Source: Antilocapra americana (taxonomy: Eukaryota > Chordata > Mammalia > Artiodactyla > Antilocapridae). Taken from it: 64,000 bases of DNA. This document shows positions 47,370 through 61,372 of this stretch, piece after piece. The notes under the pieces were generated by a model. The model was not told the origin of the DNA, did no database searches, and worked only from the letters and a program-made list of their open reading frames with translations. The stretch lies in NCBI GenBank assembly GCA_007570785.1, contig ML664175.1, positions 10,951,441 to 11,015,440 on the forward strand, in the 5' to 3' direction. The translations under genes and the position numbers were made by a program. Numbering within the stretch: the first letter of the stretch is position 1; every line of letters begins with the position of its first letter.

Positions 47370-48998
47370 AACAACATTTACGGAGCACTTACTATATATA
47401 TGCCAACAAAGCTTATACATAGGTTGATACTTGTATGTTTCCCAGCATATTGTGAGCGCCCAGTAAACAGTAACTCTTACTATAGGGGGTGTGTCCAAGG
47501 TCACAGCTGCCAGATCAAAACCTAGAACACCCTCTTTCTGGAATAGGTCCCTTCTCAGCCTGTGCCTAATCAGGTCTTCTTTTCATGACAGGAATATTAT
47601 TTTTATGCAGTGAAACAAGATCTGTGCTTCACCAATGAAATGTTATTTTACCTTGTCATCTGAAAGGAAGAGCTCTGAGTGTCTGAAATCCATTCACACT
47701 CTCACAGGCAGACTCCGTGTGACCAAAGACATTAATCTGTGGGGCAGGCAGGGGCAGGCGGGGCCGCTGGGGCTGGGCACAGGGCCCCGCTGCCTACAGC
47801 TAATTGGCTCCACAGGCTCCACTCCCAGCATCTGCTGACAAGGCATTCCTGAGATGTGGGGAGAGGCCAGACACTATCATTTTAAAGAGGACAAAGTGAA
47901 GGACAGAGAGATTACCGATTTGCCCTCTTAATTATGTGGTGAGCTAGAGACGGAGCCAAGAATTGAATCCAGATTTCCCAAGTCCCAGATGGGCTTTTTC
48001 ATCAGGGGGTCCTGCCACATTCCTTCCCATGGAACTGCCCCCTCTCTGTGTCCCAGAAACACACATACCTGGGTTGAGTTCAGGGGTGTGTGTCTCTGTG
48101 TGTTACTGCTCCCTTTGTGTGAAACTGATTTTTAAGAAGAAAGATAACGTTTTTACCCTTAATATTGGCCCCTTAAAGGAGAACAGCATAAATGATATAC
48201 CTATTGCTTAAATGCTCTTAACCACATCTATTTTTAAAGAATTTTTGCTTGGCATGTCCAGTACCCAAATGAAAGAGCTCTGGAGATTGGACTCATGCCT
48301 TTCTTTCCAGAAGAATTTACACACAGAAGCATTGTGCAAATTATTCATGTTAAAAGGTACTTTTTCCTTCATTCAAAAATCTGAGGTAAAATTCACATTG
48401 ACACAGTCTGGGACTAGGAAGGGACAGTGGTCATCCAGAAATTTCCATAAGCCATCCTTCCCACCTAGAAGGCCCTTTAAGAACCAGGCTGTGGACTTCC
48501 ACCACTAGAGGGCTTGACCTGAATTATACACTGAGGAACGGTCTAAGTCCAGTCCTTAACTCATTTCCAGATTTTCAGGCAAAGTCAGCTCCCCAACAAG
48601 GTGACCTGCCACAGATTACTCTTACTGTTCACTTTTGGAGCATCAGATATACATCCCTGTTATGTAGCCCCCTCCCCAAACTAAATTCTATACTTTAAAG
48701 GTATGGACAACATAAGACACAAAGCTAGTTTGCTAACTTTGATCAAAGAGTCAGCAGTTACTGACTACACTGCTTTGGTAGCTCATCTTGTGAAACCCTA
48801 GAGGTGAACTGCATCCCGAGAGGTTCCTTGGGGACCGTTCTGCCTGACCTCCTCTGGCAGCCTCTTTGTTCCTGTCCGGATCTTCTTTGGACATACTTTC
48901 CTCTGGATGTCTTTTGGTACTGGTGGGCAGAGGGATGTTTAGTCATTCTTTCCAAGAGCTAAGTTCTTTAAGACAGAACTGGTTGGTTTGTACTTTTT
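47370..48998. other. Intergenic stretch with MIR pieces
   Basis: Antisense MIR segments at about 47370-47530 and 47880-47990. No gene is recognised elsewhere. Confidence 0.45.
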
Positions 48999-49003
48999 GT
49001 CAT

Positions 49004-49134
49004 TCTTTCCTTTCTTCATTTTTGTGCTGCACCGAGTGGCATGTGGGAACTTAGTTCCCTGACCAGGGATCAAACCTACACCCCCTATATCGGAAGTGTA
49101 GAATCTTAACCACTGGATCACCAAGGAAGTCCCT
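49004..49134 (-). mobile_element. CHR SINE (antisense)
   Basis: TTAGTTCCCTGACCAGGGAT and CTGGATCACCAAGGAAGTCC in reverse, with similar TTCATTT flanks. Confidence 0.85.
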
Positions 49135-51900
49135 CTTCCATCCTTCATTTATTCAGCTCATGCTCACAAACACCCAGAAGCCACTAGGCACTGGCCAACT
49201 GTAGCACTAATTCCTTGCCTCCTGCAATTAACAGTCTAGTGAGCAATGTTAACAATTACCTATGTGAGAAGTGTGATGGAAGCATAAATTTTACTTACTC
49301 TTCCCTCAAAAAAAAAGGGGGTTAACTGCTCCCTTTAGGTTCATCTCTCAAAAGAGACCACATCTTGCCAAAGTTATTATAGCATGCCACCAGGTAATGC
49401 AGCATCATCTCAACTTCTGGGTTTATAAGGGTGTCGTCTCGGGGCTCCAATGAAAGCAAAAATAAATGTCTTAGCAGGAAAGCAATGAAAAAGCTCTGAG
49501 GAGGCATTCTAGGCTCTTAAATCAAGATATGTTGGGTGGCAGGGAGAGGGAGATGTGGAGATGAGAGTGGGAGGGGAGAAATTTCCTGCTTTGCTATTAA
49601 TAACTTGAGCACTTGGCCCAGTCACTTAACTGCTGGAGATTTGAACTGTCCAGTTTCTAAAATGAAGTCATAGGATTGGGTTTGTCTTTTAAAAATATGT
49701 CTCTTAAAACAGAAATTCTGGCAAAAAGGCAATTTGGTGGTCAGATGAGTTTGGGAGGTGCAGCATCATGCCCTGCTTCCTCATTCACTCTCCTCTAGGA
49801 ATTCAAAATCACCTTAGCGTGTTAAAGGCTTTGATAGGTCCAAGGGTGCAAAGCCTGTTTAGCTTTATCTAACTCAGCGTTTCCCAAATGTGTCTGCCTG
49901 GAGATCCAATTTTATGTTAATACCTATTAAGATAGAAATGTTAGACTAGATGTTCATTGAAAAGCCAATAAACATTTATTGAGTGCCTACTTTGTGCTAG
50001 GAAGTTACCTCTTGGGTAGCATTACATGGGTTTATGAATCTCATGATTTAATCAAGTAAACAATATAGATTGAGATTTTTCCACAGATAAGACCTTTTAA
50101 TTAATCTGTCCACAGTTTCCAGGAGTGATTTCCAGAGGGCACTGTTTAGCATCATTAGTGGTTTTTCATACCAGTGCCAAATTTTTTTCTCTACGTTGTA
50201 TTGGAGTTCAAATCAGATTTAATTCTTTAAATTGATACAGTGAACAGCTGTGGGTAAGTAGTGTCAACTTCATGCTAGTTTTAATCTGCTCAGTAGCTTC
50301 CACCATAAGCTTGAACAAGGCTTCAAATGCAAAGATTTTTTTTTTGAATATTCAAATAAAGTTCATTTACTCATGTCTTCTTTCTTTGAGTTCTAGGTAC
50401 TTAAACAATTTTAGGAAAATTCAGTTAGTTTTGGGAAGGAGGTACTTCTAAAACTTGTTTCTTTTGTACAGCTGATTAAAAATAAAATCCTTGTCTCATC
50501 AGCCCAAGAACAGACTCATTTTGTCTTTTGCCACTTTCTCATGAAGAGAAAGGTTGTCATCTGTCTTTAAAATGTTCTCCCAGGTGTCTTTTTCTGCAGA
50601 AACTATAGGAAGTGAGTTTTGACAGAGAGTCTGTTTTCCTTTATTTTAAAGTCATCTCACTTTAGTTTTTCAAAACAAGACAGAGTAAGAGAGGCTGAAG
50701 AAGAGAAATGGAATGAATGCACATGGATTCATGGTGAGAAATTCCATTGCTTGTTCTAATTTTGCCTTATCTAACATTAGAGAAAAAAGAACAGGCAGGA
50801 AGTTGGAATCTGCAAGTTAGGCATTCTAAAATCTGGATTCTGTATTCTTTTTTATTCTCTGAAATTGACTCTGTGCTGCTGATTGTAATGCCAAAATGAT
50901 AACTGCTGATAAACATTATCTTTGTGGAGACATAGGGCATCATCATATGTCAAGTCTGCAGACTAATTTTTAATGCAAGCCCAGCAGATTTTTGTGGATG
51001 TAGGCCAGGAATTTTAATGAAAGAAAACATCAAAGATGCAGAAGAAATGAGAATATTAGTCAAGGAAGATACACAGCGATGCTCTCTGATAACCCCTGTT
51101 ATTGACATTAGAACTCTGTGGGAGCAACTTAAATAAACATCTGGACACTAAGTTTAGACATTTTCAGTGACAAACCCCAGACAGATCTTTTCGACTTGCA
51201 ATAATAAATATTTCAGAGGCTATATGAATCAACTGGAAATCCTGTTTTCAATTATTCTAGTTTTATAAATAGAGCATAGTTAATTATTCAAGTATAGAAT
51301 TTCTTTTGAAGATTAGGTGAATTTTATATTTCCTTTGTCCATGTTATACTTCAGTTTTATTATTCATATCAAATTTATGTCTGTGTGTTCAAAAATAATA
51401 TAGTTAGCTTGCCAGATACTATTAAATCAGAATCCAGCTGAGCTTGATTTTTTTATTATTTTATTTTCAGGAAAGACTCTTTTACAGCCCTCAGCACTGC
51501 TGTTCTGTGAACTTGTGCAGCACGACCTGCTCCAGAGAAGACACCAGTGGTAGTAAAGAAGGGACTCCCTAAGCTTTTCGACCAAAGTTCTTCAATTCTT
51601 ATTTGTCTGTGAATTAGAAAGGGACAAGAAGCTTGTTGATAATGCTTCAACAAAGCGAACTCAATGAATAAATTGACTGACGTGAAAAACAGCTAAGCAG
51701 TCCATGACCTAAGCTACTCAAATAATCCTACTGACTGCTGCAGTACATTTTATAACATAACTACAAGCTTTCCTCTAAAAGTTGAAAATAAAAAAGAAAA
51801 ATCTGATAAAGTACATATATTACCTCCAGAGCCTAAAACTCTCCTGTATTAAAATTGAGTGCCTGCAGTGGATAGCCCTCAAAATTTATGACCCAGTCTG
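49135..51900. other. Unannotated intergenic stretch
   Basis: MIR-like pieces near 49600-49690 and 49965-50010. The remainder is AT-rich with no gene or clear repeat. Confidence 0.4.
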
Positions 51901-52757
51901 ACAGAGTACATCATGTGAAATGCTGGGCTGGATGAATCACAAGCTGGAATCAAGATGGCAGGGAGAAATATCAACAACCTCAGATATGCAGATAATACCA
52001 CTCTAGTGGTAGAAAGTGAAGAGGAACTAAAGAGCCTCCTGATGAGGGTGAAATAGCAGAGTGAAAAAGCTGGCTTAAAACTCAACATTCAAAAAACTAA
52101 GATCATGGTATCTGGTCCCATCATTGTCATGGCAAGAAGAAGGGGAAAAAGTAGAAGCAGTGACAGATTTTATTTTCTTGGGCTCCAAAATCGTTGCAGA
52201 CACTGACTGCAGCCATGAAATTAGAAGATGTTTGCTCCTTCAAAGAAAAATTATGACAAACCTAGACTGTTATTAAAAAGCAAAGACATCACTTTGCAGA
52301 CAAAGGTCCATATAGTCAAGGCTATGGTTTTTCTGGTAGTCCTGTAAGGTTGTGAGAGTTGAGCCATAAAGAAGGTTAAGTGCCAAAGAATTGATGCTTT
52401 TGAACTGTGGTGCTGGCAAAGAATCTTGAGAATCCCTTGGACTGCAAGGAGATCAAACCAGTCAATGCTAAAGGAAATCAACCCTGAATATTCACTGGAA
52501 GGGACTGATGCTGAAGCTGAAACTCCATTACTTTGGCCACCTGATGTGAAGAGCTGACTCATTGGAAAAGACTGATGCTGGGAAAGACTGAAGGCAAAAA
52601 GAGAAGAGGACAGCAGAGAATGAGATGGTTATATAGCATCACCGACTTGATGGACATAAATTTAAGCAAACTCTGAGAGACAGTGAAGGACAGGGAAGCC
52701 CTGCATACTGCAGTCCATGGGGTTGAAAAGAGTCAGACACGACTTAGTGACTGAACT
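51901..52757 (+). mobile_element. BovB LINE, 3' part
   Basis: Begins in the RT region (GCTGGAATCAAGATGGCAGG); the catalytic box reads YADN rather than YADD. It ends GACACGACTTAGTGACTGAA. Frames are broken. Confidence 0.9.
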
Positions 52758-55246
52758 ACAGTAACTGGCATGAAGACTGCAACATAGAGAGGGTTATCTT
52801 GCTTAGAGGCTGGCTTCATTGCTATTGGAAGCTTGTAACGTGGCACTTACCAAGATGTATTTGTGGAATTGTTACGTACACACTTGTTCCTTCCCAACCT
52901 GACCAGACTACAAACTCATGGACTGGGAGTAGCTCATCCCTGAGTCTGGCACAGAGGATGCCCTTTAAAAATGAATAAAGAGGTTGAATAAAGAGGTTCT
53001 AGTTTTGCTTCTGGTTATTTGGGGAGGAGGAAGTTTTAGGAAAGCCACAACATCTCTATTGTCCAGTTTGCAATCTAGGATGTGATAAGAGCAGCCAACA
53101 TTCAACACAAAGCACTGTGTGAGGAGCTACATTAAAGAAACGCATGTGTATAATATAAAAAGTAAAATACAGCTAGAGGGTTTATAATGAAAAACAGCAA
53201 TCCCCTTCCCAACCCTATCTCATTCCTAAAGCCACTACTTTAGCTGTTTCTTACTTATTTCTCTCCAGATTTCTAAATCAGATGCTTATGATATTATTAC
53301 TTAATTTTTAAAATATACACTACCTGTTGATTAAAGGGGTGGTTCAGCTCCTTTACCCATCTTCCCTGTCACATTTCTGCTCCTCTCATCCTCCCCATTT
53401 TTAATTATTCAGTGTTTACACTGTAATGAATGTAAGCAGTATTTTCTATCGACAATGCTTCCCAAGTATTCTAAGAGTCCATGTTCTTTGCTGTAGGACA
53501 TGAATTTGCTTTGAAATTCATGCTCACTTTATTTGATTGCTTGATTTTTTCCCAACAGAAGCATTAAGCTCTTCTCCATATTGTCAGACAAATTAAATAA
53601 ACTTCAGTTCACTTTCATTTGGAATGTCCCCTGCTAGAGTCCCCTGTGCTGCTCCACTCTGGGCTGACTGGTATCTTGGTCTGTCACATGCTGTCATCCT
53701 GAGCCTTACCTTCTCTCTTATCCTGGAATTCTTTTTATCTCACTCTTATATGTGATCTGTTTTCTGGATCCCATGTCTTTGTCTTTTCTATTTTTTTCTC
53801 AAGTTTTGATAAAACATGTATTCCATCCAATAAGGAAGAGGCAAAAGAGCAGAATTTGATACCTTGCAAGTTTGATGATTTTATTCAAACCTCACTCTTG
53901 ATTTATAGTTTGGCAGGGTATAGAATTCTAAACAGGAAAACATTTTCCTTAGGATTTGAAGACATTAATGACTACTGCTTTTTAGTTTCACTCCCATCTC
54001 AAGTCCTTTGTATATGACTTCTCTTTCTTGCTCTTGTGTGTGCTCTCTCTCATCCCTTCTCTCAACATTAGGCTTTTTAAAGTCCCTAGAATACTGAAAT
54101 TCCATGACGAATTTGGAAGTGACATTATTTCTCCCCTTTGATTTTGTGTGTGTGTGTGTGTGCGTTTGTGTGTGTAGGTGTGGCAAGTGTTGCTATACTG
54201 GTTGGATTTGTTCAATACAGAAAAGTATGTCTTGATTTCTGGGAAATCTTCATTGTAGAACTATTAGATATTGGATCTCTTGGATTATTCCTTATAGGTT
54301 TCTCTTCTGTTTCATTCTGCTCCTTGAATTATGTTTCTTTCAAGTGCTTATTTTCCCCCTTATTTGCTTTTGATCTCTCTAGCATGTCAGAGGCTCTCTT
54401 CTGATCTCTTCTATCTTGGATCTCTAGTGAGTTACCAAAAAGCGAGGGGAGGACCTGCATGATGGGGGCCCACCCAGCCTTTCTTTGGGAGGTCCCCTAA
54501 TGTCAGTACCTATCCTCCTCTTGTGCTGGTCAAGCTCTTAAGAAAGTGTCCTGTCTTTTGGGTGAATCCCTAGCTGCCAGCACTCAGGGGACAGTATGGG
54601 GCTCTCACTGTTCAGCCTGCCATTTTCACTCCATCCCCCTATTTTAATTAAATGCCACCTCCCACTCTCACTGTGTATTCACGAGTGTCCTCCACTGTCC
54701 GCCAAGTGTCCTGGAGTCTATCCCTCTCTGGCTTCTCTCTCTATAGGGGTGACCACGACATGCACGTGTTGGAGGAAGGGGTTTGGGGGTCTGTCTACCC
54801 CCTATGCACACAATTAATGAGTCCTCTTAGATCAACTTGCAGAGCACCCCACTACCTCCCTGTCTGAAACTTTTTGGGGTTCTGTGGTGTAACTTGGCTT
54901 GCTTTTTATTAGTTTCTCCCCATATGCAGACACTTACAAACCAGCTTTCCCTACTCTAGTAGGTGGGTGGATGTGTGGGTTGGTATACAATTTTTACTCT
55001 TCTCCTATCATTTTAGTAGGGCTTCAGAATAGAATGGATTTAAATGCATGCACTCAATCCACATATTTAACTGGAAGTCTGCAACAGTCTATACAATAAC
55101 CTTACAATGTACAAACAGTTATTATCGCTGCCTTAGGGGGAAACAGGCATAGTTTAGGTCACAGCCAGGAAGTGATAAAGTTGGATCTTAAACCCAGCTC
55201 TGTCTGACCCTCTGTCTCAGAGGACAGGACTTAGTGGTCTCCAAAG
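52758..55246. other. Intergenic stretch with possible ancient repeats
   Basis: A GT repeat lies at 54145-54177 and an antisense MIR-like piece at 55100-55210. Text at 53780-54400 resembles an old interspersed repeat that I cannot name with confidence. No gene seen. Confidence 0.4.
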
Positions 55247-55423
55247 CAGTGGTTCTCAACCCTGTTTGACATTAGAACCACCCAGGGAGCTTTAAAAAAT
55301 GTTAATACCTAGGCCACACTGAAACCAATTAAATCAGAGTCTCTGAGGATGAACTCAGGCAGTGATGGTTTTTAAGAGCTCTCTTGGGACATTCTAATGT
55401 GTGTCCTGGATTGAGAACCACTG
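55247..55423 (+). mobile_element. MER5A-type hAT (Charlie) nonautonomous DNA transposon
   Basis: Near-full 177-bp element with terminal inverted repeats: CAGTGGTTCTCAACCCTG at the left and GATTGAGAACCACTG at the right. The internal sequence (AGGGAGCTTTAAAAAATG) fits MER5A. Confidence 0.85.
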
Positions 55424-58400
55424 TTCTGAATTCTCCTCCAGTTCTAGGATTCTTTCTACCACTTTCCTTTTAGAGCAGAGGATTTCCCTGCAGTGGGATA
55501 GCCTGGACCTCCCAGTAAAGCCCCTCAGGCCCCTTCCTTAATTACCCACCTTTCCTTCCACCCTATTTACTTTGTCACCGGCTCTATTCAGATAGGGTAG
55601 CCAGATTTAGCAAATAATATACATATACATACACACACACACATGTATATATGAAAATGGGAAACCTAATTAAATTTGAATTCCAGGCAAGCAAGTTTTT
55701 TAGCCCTAATATTCCATATTTGTGACATGCTTGTATTAATAAATTATTTGCTGATTCTTTGAGATTCAAATTTACTGGAGGGTCCTCAATTTCATGTGGC
55801 AACCCTATATTCAGAGCTCAACTTTGCAGCACATTCAAGGTTGGTAGAACGTTCTGTTTGGAAGCACCTAGGCTTCATGCCTTCTGCATTCCCCAGGCTC
55901 CCCTTGGCATTGCCAGCCCACCTCTCCTCTGCCACAGTAGAACCCAGTGGCTGGGCAGAATCTGATACCCCCATCTCATCTCCTTTTATAAATACCAAAC
56001 TCATATTTCATGATGACTTTTTCCAATTCTTCTTCCTCACTTTTTCTTAGGTGTCCCCACAGCATTTTGCTTGAGACTAACAGAGTGAAATTCACTCTGT
56101 GTTGGGAGACACTGCACGTCTGTTTCCTTGGTTTGTCTGAAAGCATCTCCAGGACTGAGCCCTTGTCTTTTATTCACCTTCGAGTCCCCTCAGCACTGTG
56201 TCTCCTGGGTGTGGTCTGAAAAGAGGGGCACACAGAGGTACTTAGGAAGCTGGGCAGTCTCGTCCTCCTTGCCATCTCCTCTTTTAGGCTTCCAGCTATC
56301 CTTTAACTTAGCAAATCTCCTCTTCCTGGTGGGCCAGGCTCTAGGACATATGACATAAGAAGGCGCTCACTATCGGGGGCCTACAAGGACTGCCCCTAAA
56401 CTGGCATGACCCTGAGAGTGAATGTCTCCTTAAGTTGCATACCCAGTGCCTCAATTGCCTCCCTCTAGTCTGACCTACCTCTTGAGAAGGAAGGAGCCCT
56501 TCCTGCCTGGCCCAAAAGGAAACAGGCCTCAGATCACCCAAGTAACAGAGTGCATTTCCCAACCCCAGCTGCTGGATAAATGTTCCCCTTGCCTCATCCA
56601 CAGCATGTGGAGGCTGGGACCAGGCCTGTGGGACCACCACCACACTGTGCAAATGAGACGCAGTTTCAGCATGAAGAGTCTTCAGACTTTGAAGTCTACA
56701 GGCAAATATTGAGGAAATATGTAGTTAAAAAAAAAAAAGAATCAAGAATCGGTTCAAAACTTTCTGCATTATCTTTAGCAAAAATAAGGTCTTTGATGCT
56801 ACAAACCGGCTGTGCTATTGCAGCAGTCACTTAACCTCATGGATCTTCGTTTCTTTGTTTGTAAAGTGATAGGTATCAGATGAGACAATCTCTAGATCCT
56901 TCTGTATTTTAAAACTTCCATGATTTCTCTTAATATTTCATTCCCTACTAAACTGGCACTTATGTCCTAGCAAGTGACAGAAATATTTCTACTTTGGAGA
57001 TCTTTCTTGATTTATCACTTATTTTAATCTAGTTCCATATCCTGGCACTGCTTTGTCTAAAACCTGTATTATAATTTTTTTTAAATGCAATTTGTCCTTT
57101 ATAACTCTTTTTCATGTCCCATAAAAATGATGGATAGGGGAAGGTAGATAAAGCTACAGATCAATCTTAGATTCTGATAATCTAATAAATGCTTTGAGCA
57201 CCAATCTTGCAGTTTATGACCTCTTGCCAATTGATTTATAGCCTTGTAGTAAATTTTCTCTCCCACTTATCCAATATTTATTGGAACATCTTGTTCTTAA
57301 CAGACAAAGTACTGTATAAAACATCTGTCAAAACAAAAGGCAATTCAATTAAATATATTTTACTTCCAAATCTACTTCTCTAGTTCTTTCTAGCAACTAG
57401 ATTGCAAAACATGGCATTCTATGCATAACTTTTGAGCGAGGTTTCAGGGATATAGAATATACTTGGAAAATCATTAAAATAAAAGTTGATCTTAAAAGAG
57501 TGAAAAATCCTTATTTACTCCACATTAAAGTTAGGAGCCTGGCCAGACTGATACTGGTTCACCTAGCGGTTCCCAATCTTTTGATCAGCAATGGCTCTGT
57601 TACTCATTTTCCCCTCCGAGACCTCACGATTTCAACAATTTTCTTCAGAAACAAACTTTATCTCCTTGGTGGGGACTAGCTTAGTTATCAACCTAAAGAA
57701 ATTAACCACCAACTTCCCCAGTTAGTCTGTGATAATCTGTGTTCACTCATAGAGTTGATATAATTCTAGTCAGAAACAAAGGGAGAAAAAAGTATGTACA
57801 ATTTCTTTAGCATTTTGAAAAACTGAAATAGTCTCAGGGTCTCTCCCTTCTTCTGTCTTTGAAGGAATCACTAAGTAAAATACAAACTTACAACTTTTTC
57901 ACTCAGATGTTCATTTTTCTTCTATCAAGTCTAATGCAAAAAAAAAAAAAAAAAGAGAGAGAGAGCAAGAGCCAAATTCTCTAAGAATTGCAGCAGTGAG
58001 AGGAAACTTTCTATTCTTTGCGGCAGAGATGCCCACGCCTGTACTTCTTGCAGTCTTTCCTTCATGTCTGGGTGAGAAGTGCTCTGATCAGTGCCCTCAG
58101 CCCCTCATTTTGACCTGCAGACGTCTGAGTTCTACTCTGAAGGTCAGTTTATAGATGGTTTGTGTATGTGGCTTAGTGAGCTCCGACTTGCTACATTTCC
58201 AACAGTTTAAATTTCTCCAGAATTCAAGGTTCCAATTTTGTTGTTCTTCCTGCTAAATGCTCCCCAAATGTAACACGGATAGATGACATATTGAAAGCAT
58301 ATGTATGTTACCTCCATATTGATGTCATTTCCTATAACACCAGGAATTATATGTGAAGTGCAGGGAGGTGGGGAATGAAGGGGGGTCTGACAGGCAGAAG

Positions 58401-58465
58401 CAAAGGCCAAATGTAGTCTAGGAGAAGACTCTAGTATTTTTGATGTCAAAGTTGAAACCTGAAAT
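55424..58465. other. Unannotated intergenic stretch
   Basis: A TA/CA-rich patch (55617-55650) and an A-run followed by GA repeat (57938-57964). No gene is recognised; several short ORFs have no family match that I know. Confidence 0.4.
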
Positions 58466-58467
58466 AT

Positions 58468-59035
58468 ATTTTCTTTTAATTTTATATTGGAGAATAGCTG
58501 ATTAACAGTGTTGTGATAGTTTCAGGTGAACAGCAAAGGGACTCAGCCATACAAATACATGTATCCATTCTCCCCAAACTCCACTCCTATCCAGGCTGCC
58601 ACATAACACTGAGCAGAGTTCCCTGTGCTATTCAGTAGGACCTTGTTGGTTATCCATTTTAAATACAGCAGTGTGTACATGTCCATCCCAAACTCCCTAA
58701 CTATTCCTTTCCTCCATTCTTCCCCCCTGACAATCATTAATTCATTTTCTAAGTCTGTGAGTCTGTTTCTATTTTGTAAATAAGTTCATTTGTATCATTT
58801 TAGATTCCTCATAAAAAGGGTGTCATACGATATTTTTCCTTCTCTGTCTGACATACTTCACTCAGTATGACTATCATTAGGTCCATCTATGTTGCTGCAA
58901 ATGGCATTATTTCATTCTTTTTAGTGGCTGGGTGATATTCCATTGTATATATGCACCGCATCTTGTTTCATCTTCACAGGGAAAAAAAAAAAAGCCTCCT
59001 GTAGATGGACATCAAGTATACTTGAACCATTTTCT
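58468..59035 (-). mobile_element. L1 3' end (antisense)
   Basis: GTTTCAGGTGAACAGCAAAG, TTGGTTATCCATTTTAAATA, GTTGCTGCAAATGGCATTAT and TTCCATTGTATATATGCACC in the usual antisense order. Confidence 0.85.
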
Positions 59036-61159
59036 TTTCCATCCTGAATCATAGGAAGTTTAGGAAATGACCTTAACTGTAGATTTTCATATTGTCACCA
59101 GGATGGCTATTTTTCCTCTGGGATTAACCCTTCAGGTTTTCCAACCTTGAAAACTGCCCTTGGGCATTTAATGTTTGAATGTCAGCCCTGAGTTTTCCTA
59201 ATACTGAGAAAAACCCCAGTGAGAGCAGGTGGGCCCGCAAGACCCTTCATTTAACCCTCACAGCTCTCAAACCTCTCTGAGAGGTGCCAACTTCTGGAAC
59301 AAACTGGAGCAAAACTGTGAGGGAGTAATATGTGCAGGAAGGCTCTGGGGTTACTACTCGCTGGGTCCCCATTTCTCCTGCTTTTTCGACACAGATGCTG
59401 CAAAGGTCACACCCCTAGGACCTGCCTATCTATCCCAGCAGTGCCCCTCACTGACCCACTTCCCAGGGCCGGGGTCCTGCCCCGGGAGAGCACAGGCTCC
59501 TGGATCAGAAGTCCTCACTGGGCTTTGACGGGCCAGAGGACCTGGGGCAAGTTACTTGGTCTTCTGGATCTTGTTAACACGGATTTTGTGAAGATGAAAT
59601 AATATGACTCATACAAAGCACTTAGCGCAATGATCAGCGCTGTTAGGAGCACGGGAAATATTGGCTCTTCTTATTAGTGTGATTAACAACATTTGGACGA
59701 AAGTGATCAGGTGTGACAGTACCGCAACACTTTCTCCTGCAGTTCTGCATCCAAATGTCTGAGGCCAGAGTATGGAGACTCCGGGATCTTGACTTCATGC
59801 CACTAGGTAAGGCTGCTTGAGGCCAGAGTGTGTGACCATGGAGGAGGTGTGAGCCATCCTTGGTAGCCAGATCTAGAAAGGCTGGGAGATGGCGGTGAAA
59901 TTCCACAAAGCCCTCCGCTGAAGGATCCTGGAGCTCTGGCTGGGTGCCTCGCCTGAGGATGCTGCAGTGAGTGAGCAGAGTGGGTTCCTGTTCTCAAGGA
60001 GTTCCCAGTCAGGCAGGATAGAAAGTAGCTACCAAATCACTTCTGCGGGTGTACAGAAATTTCCCTTCTGTTTTACTGGCTATATGCACTGCCCTTCCTA
60101 CGATGCCTACTCCCTGCCAAGGTCCACTCTGCCCCCACCTGCCAGAAGTTTGGACCATTTCTCCATGTTCCTATGTGATACCTCTCTGCTGTGGGTCCCA
60201 GTTACACTCAGGCTATGCTTCTGGAATGTACAGACCCACTCACCTAAGCAGACCTGCCCAGTTGCAGGGCACAAAGGGCAAAGCAAGCACTGGCTTTGTC
60301 TAGCAGATTTTTGATATGATTTATCAGTCTGTAACCTTCAGGTCAAGCCCAAAGGGCTCGGTTCCTAAGGAAGCTCCATCTTCCTAATATTCCTACTAAT
60401 AAACAATAGTTTCAAAATTCAGATAACATTGATAGATCTTTCAGTATGTGAGAAGCCCTGTGCTAAGTACTTGATATACATTATCTCACTCATTATTCTT
60501 CTTACCAACTTGAAATTGGTACTATAATTATCCTGATTTTAAAGGTGAGGAAACTGAGGAGGCTAAGGAGCAGGTCCAGACCCCAGAGTCTGCCAGCTGC
60601 AGAGCTGGGGCTGAATTCTGCTCCATATTCTCTTTTCTGTTTCATGTGCCTTCTGCTAGGGGCCCAGATACTTCTCTCTGGTGCTCAAGCTCTATTCCAT
60701 CCAAAGCCTTATCTTTCTGTCTGACACTCCAGGCCTTCCACAGCCTGGGACCAGCCAGCACCCTGCAATCACCTGTCCTCTCCCACCCAGTACCCCTAGA
60801 CTGCTCTCTACCTCTGCACCACAACCCAGAGGCCCATCTCCCTCTGCCAAAGACCCCTGCAGCCTCCAGGATCTGACTTGAAAGGTGCTGCCTCTACCAC
60901 CTTGTCCAGGACCTCACTTCCTTGATTCTCTGGCAACACTTCAGAGATCTCACCTCTCCAACTGAAGGCTCAGCTCTGCAAGCCCCCAACCAGCAGTTCA
61001 TCCTCCTATGACTCCTAGCACTGAGCTATGCACACTGACAGTGTTGGGGGTGTTTGCAAGCTTGCCTCCAGCCAAGGCTGCATTCCCTGTGACACAGATG
61101 GGGTGAAAAGGTTTAACCAAATGTAGACTGTGGATCTGGCATTTTGAATTACTACTGCT
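59036..61159. other. Intergenic stretch with MIR and L2-like pieces
   Basis: MIR-like at 59550-59645 and antisense MIR at 60450-60625 (TGAGGAAACTGAGGAGGCTA). Pyrimidine-rich L2-like text lies at 60690-60970. No gene recognised. Confidence 0.4.
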
Positions 61160-61372
61160 GGGGCTTCCCAGGTGGCTCTAGTGGTAAACAGCCTGCCTGC
61201 CAATGCAGGAGACACGAAATGTGGGTTCGATCCTAGGGTTGGAAGATCCCCTGGAGGAGGAAATGACAACCCACTCCAGCATTTTTGCATGGAGAATCCC
61301 ATGGACAGAGGAGCCTGATGGGCTATGGTCTATAGGGTTGCAAAGAGTTAGACATGACTGAAGTGACTTAGC
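61160..61372 (+). mobile_element. Bov-tA SINE
   Basis: GGGGCTTCCCAGGTGGCTCT to GACATGACTGAAGTGACTTA. Confidence 0.9.

Noticed and set aside
59229..60314. Several 85-115 codon ORFs as exons of a downstream gene
   Set aside because: No family recognised, no consistent splice structure, and MIR pieces are interspersed.
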